Position numbers and translations under genes: made by a program. The notes under the pieces are model-generated. The model worked only from the letters and a program-made list of their open reading frames with translations, did no database searches and was not told the origin of the DNA. Of a stretch of 64,000 nt of DNA, positions 32,679-42,348 are shown in pieces; position 1 is the stretch's first letter; each line of letters opens with the position of its first letter. The DNA is from Hymenopellis radicata (lineage: Eukaryota > Basidiomycota > Agaricomycetes > Agaricales > Physalacriaceae): assembly GCA_015501595.1 (NCBI GenBank), contig JADNRX010000003.1:62001-126000 (forward strand). Reading direction: 5' to 3'.

Positions 32679-35505
32679 ATGGTTCCAACGTTCTGGGGCA
32701 TCTGTTATCACCATGTCCATCACATGAATGTTGTCTCCCTCCCTCTTCTCCATGTCTCCGCCGCGGCCAATATCAAGGAACTAGGCGCGCAGATCAAGTT
32801 AATACAGAGGTTTCTCAACGATGCTACCATCCCCATCGAAGCGGTTTATTCATTCCCTGTGCCTGCTCGTGCCGCAGTATGTGGTTTCACCATGGTAAAG
32901 CAAGACGGAACCAGAGTCCCAGGCATCGTTCAAGAAAGAGCAGAGGCACGAGAAACCTACGATGCGGCATTGGCCGAGGGGAAGATTGCATCCTTGGCCG
33001 CTCAGCAAACACCAGACGGTAAGCCTGCTTTTATAAAATGTTAACTCCTTCATAACGATTGGTTTACAGTATTCCAAGTGTCTGTCGGCAATCTTGTGCC
33101 CAATGAAGAAATCCAAATCGAGCTTATTTACGCGACGGAGCTCACAGAGGACGAGGACAACGATTCTATCCGCTTGCATCTTCCAGCGCACATTGGTTGT
33201 CGCTATGGCCAGGCTCCATCACCCATGATACAAAATAATTCTTCATTCATCACTGTCAGCGTCTCTGTCGAAACTGTCTCGCCCATCAGGAAAATTGGCT
33301 CGCCATCACATTCTATCTCAACTGAGCTTGGTCCAGATCCTTCACTTCCTGGTGCACATGATCTTCCCTTTTCCAATCACGCACGAGTTTCTTTGGCTTC
33401 AGACAGCCCATTCCAGAAGGACTTCATCCTTACCATCCAGTCAGCCGGTCTTGATGCACCTCGCTGTGTTGCCGAACTTCATCCGGAGCACGATACTGTG
33501 GGTTTGGCGCTGACTCTCGTCCCGCGCTTCAACCTCCCCGAACCTGACAGCCGTGAATTTGTTTTCCTGGTTGATCGTAGTGGATCCATGCAAGGACCCC
33601 GTATCGCTGCTGCTCGCAAAGCGCTCGTGATCATGCTCCGCTCACTTCCTCACAAAAACACCGCGTTCCAGATTGCGTCCTTCGGTAACAGAACATCGAT
33701 GTTATGGGAGCAGGGCAGCAGAATTTACGACCAAGAGACTCTTGATGAAGCCACACGGCACGTGGACGGCATGCAGGCGGATTACGGCGGAACACAGATC
33801 GGAAATGCGCTCTCGACGTGCTTTGAGAAGCGCAAGACGGACCGCCCGACAAGTGTCATAGTCCTGACCGATGGTGACGCATGGGATAATGAGGACGTCT
33901 TTCAGACTGTCAAGAAAGCTGTGGCTGCCGCCTCGGGCAGCTCATACTTACGCGTGTTCTGTCTGGGTATTGGCAATTCTGCCTCAACAGCGATGTGTGA
34001 GGGCATTGGGCGGGCTGGAAATGGGGCGAGCACAATGGTAGGAGAAGACGAAGCGAGTATCACTGGTAAGATTGCCAGACTCCTGAAGGGTGCGAGGACG
34101 CCTCTTCTCTCCGAAGTTCGCGTTGATTGGGGTAGGCCCAACTCGGCAAAGCAAAAGGATATTGAAGACGACTTCGAGATGGTTGACGAGCCAGTAAAAG
34201 TGGGCGCGGAGAATGACACCGGGAATCAGAAGCGGAAGTTGAACATTTTCGACGAAACTGCAGATGCTGTTCACTTGGACTCTACACCGGCTCCTCCGCC
34301 TGTACCTGTTATTTTACCTCCTCCTGCCGACATCCAGCAAAGTCCCCTCAAGATCGAAACTTTGGTACCTGGATTCCGACTGAATGTATACGCTATTTTG
34401 CAAGGTTGGTTCAATGTTAGTTTCTTTTGTGATCCCTTTCTGATGACGTCCCGTAGGCAAAAACACTGTACCCAAGACGGTCACCATTCGCGGAACGACA
34501 CAAGACGGCGCTGACATCGAACTGCCAGTACCTGTTACTCTTAGCAGTCTTCCAAACGATGCTAGCGGGAGGGCTCCTCCCATTCACGTTCTCGCTGCAC
34601 GGAAAATCATACAAGAGTTTGAAGATGGTCGCTACGATGACCTCATGAGGTCTTCCCACCCTGATTTTGAGTTAAAAAAGGTTGTGAACGCGCATATCGT
34701 CCGACTTGGGAAGACCTATTCCATTGGGTCATCCCAGACATCCTTCGTGGCTGTCGATGATAAGCGCCCCGTGCCGCCCTCTCAGTATCCTTCACATGCT
34801 ACTGTACTTAATAAGACACTGCAGATGGGGATGTACAGTAGAGGCCGAGGCGGAAATATAGGCAGAGGTGGAGGCATAGGCAGAGGTGGAGGCTTTGGCA
34901 GAGGTGGAGGCAGAGGCGGAGGTGGAGGTAGAGGCAGAGGTGGAATGTCCCCTGTCAGTGCTAGAATGGCTCCGGCTCCCTCGTCGTTTTCTAGCCATGC
35001 CTTTAGTCGAGAGACGGATCTCAACGTTGCACTTGACTCGGACTTGTCCCAAGATCAAGGCCGTGGCGCCCCCACCGGCGCTCGTAGATTCAAGTATGAT
35101 TATGGCGCTGTCAGTGCGTTGGTGCTGACCGCCGACAGATCACGCGTAGGAGGTATGTCGGAGCAGGCATCGAACAACCCACCTCAGACGCCTTTGGATA
35201 TACTGGAAGCACTTGCTCGTATGCAGTCTTTCGCCGGTAGCTTCTCGATGAAGGTGCTCCCAGTTTTGAAGGATGGATTGACAGAGGGTCAGGCGAGGGC
35301 TGCATTTCCTAATGGCACAAAGGACGATATCGTCGCGACGGCTTTAGTCGTTGCGTTCATTCTCGTACGGCTGGCGAGCCGTGGAACAAACGACAAGCTG
35401 GCATGGGAAGGCATATGCGACAAGGCTCGGGAGTATCTTAAAACAGAGTTAGGTGGTGTTGAAGAGGTTGATGAGATCGTGAAGAAGGCTGCTATTGGTT
35501 TGTAA
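32679..35505 (+). CDS. VIT and von Willebrand A domain protein
   Basis: Three exons (32679-33018, 33070-34404, 34457-35505) give 907 residues. The VIT domain covers about residues 20-150 (IEAVYSFPVPARAAVCGFTM, QERAEARETYDAALAEGK). The vWA domain starts near 275 with the metal-site motif DRSGS at 282 and a later TDGD. Residues about 689-721 are a Gly/Arg-rich array. A C-terminal helical part (KDDIVATALVVAFILVRLAS) closes the protein. Relatives are the inter-alpha-trypsin-inhibitor-like/PARP4-type VIT proteins common in basidiomycetes; the role in fungi is unclear. No signal peptide, so probably cytosolic. The start ATG at 32679 is close to the usual VIT start, but the first 18 residues are unusual. 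Confidence 0.92.
34848..34945 (+). repeat. Gly/Arg-rich coding minisatellite
   Basis: Units of GGCAGAGGTGGA with small changes encode GRGG repeats within the VIT/vWA gene. The array keeps the frame and is likely length-variable. Confidence 0.85.
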
Positions 35506-35707
35506 ATCGTTAGTTATATTCTATACATGTGGCGTAAATAAGCGGGCTAAAGAAAGTCGGATAATCATGACGGTCGAAAGAGCTAAGCAGATACTTCGAA
35601 TTTCCTTGGAATTTCCAGGGGCTGGTTTAGCTCACGTGCTGAGAAACCCGTTGTTTGAATTACTTAAGTATTAATGGGAAGGCTTTCCTGAGTTTCCTCC
35701 GTCCACC

Positions 35708-37095
35708 ATGTCGACTGTAGGCCTTCCGGATATCCCATACGACGTGTTGGTGCTCTTATTTACACATCTTGAAGGAAATCGGCGCGCGCTGTATGCGTCT
35801 TGCCTGGCCAGTCGCGCCCTCCGTGAAGCGGCTCAAGAGTGTCTCTATAGACATGTGCAGTTGGATTATTACGCGAAGGAATATGTGCGGTATATTATCA
35901 ACATATTGAGGCTCAGCTTACATGACTGTAGGCATCATATAGTGCATTAAAGACTCTACAGCGACGACCTCATCTACGGCCATATGTTCGATCAATAGAT
36001 CTTGTTCGTATGTACCATTCACGCCCGTGCAGGACGATCAACCAATGCGTAACCTAGTGCATGCTTACGCGACGTTTGGGCTTAGATCCCATGCTGTTCT
36101 ATCATCACTGTCGGGGCTTCAATCATTTACCTTGCGTTTCCAGAACCCCCGACCTCAGCGAACTCACATCCATTTTTCTTCCCCACCATACTCTGGAAAG
36201 ACGTGATTCCTCATTTGCAGGCGTGCACGACTCTGAGGTCGCTCCACATTCTGTTCCGGGTTGCTGAAGAGGACATTCCGGAGATTAAAAGCATTCCCTC
36301 TATCCGGAGCCTGACATTGGGTTCACCTCTGTTTCTTTCCTAGATGAATATCAAGAGGAACTAGCATCCTGGACATCACTTCAGATTCCCGACTCGGTTT
36401 CCTTACATTACTCCAGTTTTCCCCTTGCTCCTTCCCTCACGAGGCTGGACATCGGGCCTGGACACCTCCTCAACCGGGATGAGCTCTTCCGCCTTCTCAC
36501 GCGCACGCCCGCCTTACGCTTTCTGAACATATTCTATGACAATTTTGCGTCGTACACCGCCGTCCCCTCCGACACCCCCATACCCTCTCTCCACCTCGAG
36601 TATCTTATCGTACGTCACCAGGGAGTCGCTTCACGCCCCACATACAATGATCTCTTCAAGTGGATCCGATTTCTTGCTCCCACAAGCCTTGCTAAACTTC
36701 GTGTATTGGGAATTATTCCAGATGACGAACGCAGCTGTCCGCCAAGCTGGACCGCACCACTAGTTGAGTATATCAGAGCGCAGCGGAATCTAAAGGTGCT
36801 GTGCACGCCTGCGATTGGATTCAAGCAGAACGACTTCGATATAGTGGTGCAGATGCCATCGATCCGGATCTTAGCACAGGCCTACAACGTGAGTGGTTGT
36901 GATCTTTTACTATCTTCTTCGTTCTTATACATATCTCCCTGAAGAATGTGCACTACCGCATATCGAAGGGCACTTTGGACGCGCTATACATTCACTCATC
37001 CTCTGTTAATCTACGACTCACCGCAGAAGTGGGTCTCGTAAGACATATAGTCGACGGGACAAGTGGATGTGGATTATGTGTATGTTTTGCAGATA
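35708..37095 (+). CDS. F-box/LRR-type protein with several one-base breaks
   Basis: The start MSTVGLPDIPYDVLVLLFTH and LYASCLASRALREAAQECLY form an F-box core at residues 4-50. Downstream pieces such as VHAYATFGLRSHAVLSSLSG, FFPTILWKDVIPHLQACTTL and SLTRLDIGPGHLLNRDELF form the leucine-rich part. They fall in three successive frames, each needing one extra base (near 36024, 36146 and 36332, all next to short homopolymers). An intron likely starts after the first exon (about 35930) and another after 36890. It could be a decaying gene, but the identical direction of all breaks fits assembly deletions. Role by family: SCF ubiquitin ligase adaptor. Confidence 0.7.
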
Positions 37096-37299
37096 TCGTC
37101 ATCTGTTCTATCCTGATTTCCCTGGTAGACAATGTGGACCGCAGATGCACGAGAGGACCAAGATCCTCTGGAAGTCGAGCTTCTGCTTCCTTACTAACAA
37201 AGGATACACCGCATGTCTGTTCGCGGTCGAGGCGCTGCTGATCATGTGGCCGATCGTTTTGACAATTGCGTGAGCAACTGCACGATAGCATAATAGACA

Positions 37300-38572
37300 A
37301 TATACCCTGCTGGAAAAGCGATTCCATCGTGAAGCTACTGCCAAAGCAGTCGAAGTTCCTGTTAGAGCAGCTCTAAACGGTGGCGATGGCCTGAAGGCTG
37401 CGCAGGGCCTTTGAATATGAGTGTTTAACGGATCGGCAAGTTTTGGGCTCCCATTCTTCCTCGACATTTTACTCTATGCGTAGAGTGAGGTTCGTTGTGA
37501 AGCTCGTGCCTCCCTGCTTGGGTGTCACCAGCGCGACAGATCGGTTTCTGTAAATCATGTTCTCTTGATGTACTCCCGCCCGTGCTGATTACTCGGTCAC
37601 GCAGACAGTGAAGACCGAAAGGAATGGAAGTCGACGAGGCTAGGGTGCAGGTTAGGTCTGCTGCTGTCGGCCCCTAGACATTAACGCGATCAAAATTACT
37701 CCTCCTCCTGAATTCCGTTTCACTCTGCCTACAGTGCAATACTCATTATCTCTTACAGGCCTACAAATCATGAGCTAAGAGTTATAAGGCCTGATCCTCT
37801 CTGGATGGACTGAATGATTGCAGCTAGTCACAGACCGACGATGCGTCGCACGCCCCCAGGTAACCTCTGTCTACAATATGAACAAGTGTTGATATAGTAG
37901 TTGTAGAGTAGTGTACATGTAGTCGTAGTGTAGTATATCAACACTTGCTCATATTGTAGGCATCAGGTTACTTGGCTAGCCCTCCTCCCCCGTGGTCAGT
38001 TGAGCAACTCGAGCCTGGCCGCTACCTAGAGTTTCCTGACGGGCGTGTAGGACTGACTGAGGCTCTACACTCGACTGCTGTGAAAGTTCAGTCCATTAAC
38101 GGGACGGGACAGAACCTTTTGTTTCGCACTCATCGGAGGCTTATGTTGACTTCCCCAAGTATTCATGCAAGTCAAATATGATATTCTGAATCGTACAAAG
38201 TTTAAAGTTCGTGTCATACATTGGATGCTGGGTTAAGTAGGAAGTCTAGCATCCGTGCGAGTCTAATGAATAACCATCAGCAACTCTCGAGAAACGAGAA
38301 CACAAGGAAAGGGCTACTTCCTTGCAGTCATCGTAGCAAATTAGCTGGTTGATCTCGGAGCAGTAGAACTCGTGATTCTCTGCAGATACCGAGCGTCCGC
38401 AGACGACGCGAGGGAAGGTCGACGTTGTCAAAGTACTTACATCACGACGTAGGGAACACAGATACGGACCCCGTCATAGTTTGCGGAAGGTGGTCAAAAG
38501 GCAAAGCCCAATACAAAACAAAAAAAGCATGGATATCCGTAATAAAAATACAGCATTATATTCGCTTTAGAA
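37300..38572. other. Intergenic region with one small palindrome
   Basis: No gene was recognised apart from the inverted repeat at 37860-37971. Confidence 0.4.
37860..37971. repeat. Short inverted-repeat element, 112 bp
   Basis: The arms of about 40 bp (GTAACCT start, then CTACAATATGAACAAGTGTT against its near inverse) enclose a 34-bp loop rich in GTAGT words. No target duplication is clear. It may be a miniature element or a transcribed hairpin. Confidence 0.75.
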
Positions 38573-39048
38573 TTAAAATCTGTCCCGAACCCACCTGAAA
38601 AGACGTGGCACGTTAGCACCAGTACAATCGAAGGCTATCTGAACACGTACTTCTTGTCGAACTTGTGGTTGACTTCAATAAGTTTTGTGCCCTCGTCGGG
38701 TTGTATGTTGTTCCATGGCGTGGGGTTGGCCTTGGTCCACACAACTGCAACTATTCAGCACATTGGACAGCACGACAGCCGCAGAGATCACTCACCCGTT
38801 GGACTTCGGGCGGCGTGCCAGGTGGCGTAGGTCCCCATAGATACAACGACGCCTACGATTACGACACTGGAGCAATGCCTTAGATGGTAGAACAGTTCAT
38901 GACTCGAACGTACATTGGTAGAGCCTACAATGTCTATCAGCGACGGCTGCGCTTAAAGGCAAGGGAAAACGCGCACCTCAACGGCGAACCAGTTCTTCAT
39001 GAAGAACTTTGAGAAAGAGGGCTTGGGTGCTGGTGCTTGGATAGGCAT
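38573..39048 (-). CDS. NDUFA4/MLRQ (B12D)-type mitochondrial inner-membrane subunit
   Basis: A small gene of five short exons. Exon 1 (39048-38977) reads MPIQAPAPKPSFSKFFMKNW. After a tiny exon with EALP, the membrane segment SSVVIVGVVVSMGTYATW follows, then TKANPTPWNNIQPDEGTKL and FDKKWVRDRF before the stop at 38573. The NPTPWNN...P-E-G-T-K...VNHKFDKKW pattern is typical of the fungal MLRQ/NDUFA4 family, a single-pass subunit linked to complex I/IV. Introns were placed by GT..AG and frame; exon 2 is only about 11 nt and is inferred. The gene is divergent from the frame at 39229. Confidence 0.8.
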
Positions 39049-39228
39049 TGTGGAGTAGGATTGGGATTTCGATGAAGGACTGCAGCGCTCGAGGGAGCCA
39101 ATAAATAGTATAGCTTTGCAGGGTTCGGTGACGTGCGGAACGTCCATCTGGAACTATTCCAGACTTCGCCGACCTACTTCCAGATTTATCAATGAAGTTC
39201 CAGTTCTGACTTGCTGTAACATTCCGCT

Positions 39229-39621
39229 ATGTCTGGCCTTCGGCTGCAGGGCTGTGCATCGCTAGTGCGCCGTATCGTTACGAATGGTGGACCCACGATT
39301 GCTGATAATATGGTCCAGCCCGTGGGCGCAAATTCAAATATTCCCGGTGCAAATGGTCGAGATTCGAGAAAAGAGAGTTCCTTGTGTATTAGTGAGGGCA
39401 GGATATCGAGTCTCTGTGTGTTTTTGGGTGTCCTGACGGGAACGATTCGACCAAGGCCTGCCAATCAAAGAATTCCACGTGATTTTATATCCAAGCCAGC
39501 CGGAACAGATAAATGCAGCATAAAAGCAGGCGCCACTGGCCAAAGGCCCCGCAAAGCTAGCGACGACGAAGTTCAAGGAGAAAAGCGGGCAAAGATTTGT
39601 AAGTCGATCAATCTACTTTGA
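39229..39621 (+). CDS. Candidate small protein, possibly mitochondrial
   Basis: An open frame of 130 codons beginning MSGLRLQGCASLVRRIVTNG, an Arg-rich amphipathic start that could be a mitochondrial presequence. It continues through PVGANSNIPGANGRDSRKES. The later part is basic and less convincing, and may be intron. It shares a 180-bp divergent promoter region with the MLRQ-type gene. Low confidence on structure. Confidence 0.35.
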   Translation: MSGLRLQGCASLVRRIVTNGGPTIADNMVQPVGANSNIPGANGRDSRKESSLCISEGRISSLCVFLGVLTGTIRPRPANQRIPRDFISKPAGTDKCSIKAGATGQRPRKASDDEVQGEKRAKICKSINLL

Positions 39622-39874
39622 TCCGCGAAAGAATTGCCTTATTAGTCCATTGCACCTTGTCCTCATGATCATAAGATGCTAGTTCATGTGGAAGACTTGC
39701 GTTCATCTATCTACTTCTGGCGGCTTTGTCTCTCGATTTTTCCTTATCATTATCTTGACGCTGACCTTCTACATCATTGTCGCCAACGACAACACTTCTT
39801 AGATCGACGGCGTCCTTCCGAAATCCTGTACTGCTTTTTGAAATGGGGCGACAAAGGTCAGCGTGCAAAAACTC

Positions 39875-40864
39875 ATGGCGTCGAACAAAGCTCGCGCAGC
39901 TCTTTCTGCTGGCCAACAAGTTACCTTATTTGACCGATGGACTTTGCGGCCTTGGTCAATGCGCACTTGTACAAAAGAAAACTTCTTGGGGGGGTCTCAG
40001 TGTACTACTCGCTACCTAAATACTCCCATCCTCTGCCAAAATGCTAAGCAGTTTAGACGACAGCTACTTTTACATGTGTGTTACCAGCTTTCTGCCTTGG
40101 TCTACGCGATTTGATGTTTTCAGCAGTGCAGTCTCTCCACAGCATGCCGTCGATCCTAGCGGCCCATCCTCTAGTTCTCTAGACGTGCCCATGTCTGACA
40201 ACGAGGTAGACGGTGAATACTCTGAAGACGATGAGATAGATGGGGAATACTCAGAAGACGACGAGGAACGCGCCAGGTATGTTCAAATTGCACCACACCG
40301 TGTCTCGAAATAACAACCAACTGCAGTGGCTACGAAACCTTCAGTATTCGGAATGGTCGTGTTTACTCTAGTGCCGCTGTGCCATCGCCCACTGCGACGC
40401 CCGACATCAATGGCTCGACTGGAAAGCCGAACGCAGGCCAAGCGCGTTTCCCTCCTACTCCCGAAGACCTCCATGCTCTCCGAGTCAACTACACACGAAA
40501 ATATGTTGCTATCATGACGCAGGACGTGCCGGAGGAGTTCATGGCGCGTCCTCACGCCAACCGTTTCTACCTCTCACTCTACCCCAGTATCTCCCAGCAA
40601 AGGAAACTCGGCTTCTCGCCACCTCGACGATCTAGCAATGATGAGCGGAAAGCTGCGCTTGAGAAGGACGACTGGATTGAGCCGGGAAGCGTGACGAAGG
40701 CAAGTGTAGTTTGCCGAGGATGTAAGCAAGTTGTAGGACCAGCATTCAAGAATTTGCGCCGGGGGTACTACTGGGGTGATGCATGGGTGCGCCATCGAGC
40801 GACCTGTGCTCGGTATACGAGATGTGGTGTCTGCAGCATGGAGTACGTGTACCCTGATTTGTAG
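39875..40864 (+). CDS. Unknown protein with CxxC...H...C zinc-like motif
   Basis: The likely start is MASNKARAALSAGQQVTLF at 39875. The join to the next exon is not resolved. From about 40124 the frame reads SSAVSPQHAVDPSGPSSSS and an acidic duplicated DGEYSEDDE segment. A clean 50-nt intron (about 40277-40326) leads to YETFSIRNGRVYS. The last part ends with VVCRGCKQVVGPAF, GYYWGDAWVRHRATC and a stop at 40864. The CxxC plus HxxxC arrangement suggests one zinc site, and I recall this C-terminal type from Agaricomycete proteins of unknown role. The intron chain in the 5' half is uncertain. Confidence 0.6.
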
Positions 40865-41200
40865 ATGATATAATGACTCGGAACTTGAAATTTACTGGAA
40901 AGTCTGTGTCCATGCGCGTAAAACTATAGTGGAACGGGGCGAGTTCCGTACCTCTTCTTGACTGGTACGTATGTAATCTCTCTTTCAACGGACAGGCAAG
41001 AAGACTTGTACAGTATGCGTCCCTCCCTTCAAGTTCTCAGCTTGGTTGACTTGACTTTCATAAATCTACAGGGTTGAAGTCATGCTCAGGCTCTTCCTCA
41101 CTCGTACTCACGCCCAAGACCTGAACTTCTCATCTCCACGCCGTCTTCCTGTACTATACAATCATTGACGGGCGAACTCGGCGCGAACTCTACCCTTCTC

Positions 41201-41930
41201 ATGAAGAAGACACCTGTTCTTCTGTCTTCTTCTCTCTTTACTTCCTTCATTACGCTAGCTTGTACACTTCCAGCTCCGAGATGGCACAGATGCGCTGATC
41301 AAGGGTCTATCCCCTTCTACGAGAGGACCGACAGTGTACATCATAATAAAACGTGGGCGTCTCCGACTTTCCCGATGCCCATCACCTTACCGTGTACCCT
41401 CAAGGAACGGGCTATATATACTCCTCGATTTCTCGCCTATCTGCCCGACTTCCTCTTTCCCCTGCTGGCGTGAACCATCATGCCCTCACTACACGTGAGA
41501 CGGAAGAGCCCACATGGTTGAAAGCGATGTGGCTCATACTGGCCGTGATCGGCTTGTTGGGCATTATCTTCTTTCTCATCCTCAGTTTTCGCGCGGCCTC
41601 GAAATTCAGGCGTCAGCGCCCTACCCCGTTGCCGCTGGTGTACCCGTTGACAGCGGAGACAGCAAGTTGGGAGCGATCGTTCCCATCATCCTCGGCGAGT
41701 CTTCCGCAGGGGTCTGCGAATCCTCAGGCATTGGTCCCCGAACATGGGCGCACGCCTTCGAGGGATCTCAATTTGCTTCCCCGCCTTGTCATCCCGAAAC
41801 TTCCACCAAACATACGATTCCAGCGCCCGTGGAGACGCCCGCGTCATCTGGCGTCACCGCTGACTCGGTCAGAAAGCGCAAGCAGGAGGCGCTTCCTCTC
41901 CTCCTACCAGCCACCGAAATCCCCGTGTAG
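41201..41930 (+). CDS. Single-pass membrane protein with signal peptide, two one-base breaks
   Basis: MKKTPVLLSSSLFTSFITLA is a signal peptide. After a short ectodomain comes a clear membrane segment (MWLILAVIGLLGIIFFLILS, about residues 125-145) and a basic stop-transfer region. The tail ends ALPLLLPATEIPV at 41930. Three frames must be joined, each by one missing base, at the A-runs near 41348-41351 and 41602-41604. Both joins restore natural sequence (VHHNK to VGVSDFPDAHH; RAASK to QASAPYPVAAG). Function unknown; likely a small surface or secretory-pathway protein. Confidence 0.55.
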
Positions 41931-42067
41931 TGACACCCTACTATACTAAAGACGGCCTGAATATTTATGCAATCTTTCAGAGGCCAAGCCTCGAGATGCC
42001 ACAATGGGGTCGTGGCGACCAATTATTGAGAGGGCTTCATTAACTGCCACGAGGCTGCCCCATTTCC

Positions 42068-42194
42068 TCTAAGAGAGGCTGAGAGTGGAGGGACAAAGGC
42101 GGGCGGAGTGCCCACTGCGCCACATCATGTGTTGGTATCGAAACCGTTTTGAATCGAGAGCCTCCAAGGGTCGGTATCAATGATATCTCGATTC
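42068..42194 (+). mobile_element. Truncated hAT-like MITE relic
   Basis: AGAGAGGCTGAGAGTGGAGG and GCGCCACATCATGTG followed by GGTATCGAAACCGTT match the right half of copies 2 and 3 with many changes. The left half and the right end are missing. The 6.3-kb transposon is inserted in or next to its degraded right side. Confidence 0.7.
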
Positions 42195-42257
42195 CAAGGG
42201 GGTTCCTCAGAAAAGTTTTTGTACACTAGGCCGATTAATATTTTTCGAGGCTCGACC

Positions 42258-42273
42258 TCGGACCTACCTACCT
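42258..42273 (+). repeat. Subterminal 16-bp repeat, left copy
   Basis: TCGGACCTACCTACCT, 63 bp inside the left end. The same sequence in the same orientation lies at 48468-48483, 37 bp inside the right end. A candidate transposase-binding site, by analogy with other DNA transposons. Confidence 0.75.
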
Positions 42274-42348
42274 CTATGACGTCATAAATGTCACGTGATG
42301 CGTTATTTACCGTATTCGGAATATCTACCCCGCACTTCTTCCCCACCT

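Noticed and set aside
35708..37095. F-box gene as a true pseudogene
   Set aside because: All three frame breaks are single missing bases next to homopolymers, as in conserved genes of this window; assembly error is the simpler reading.
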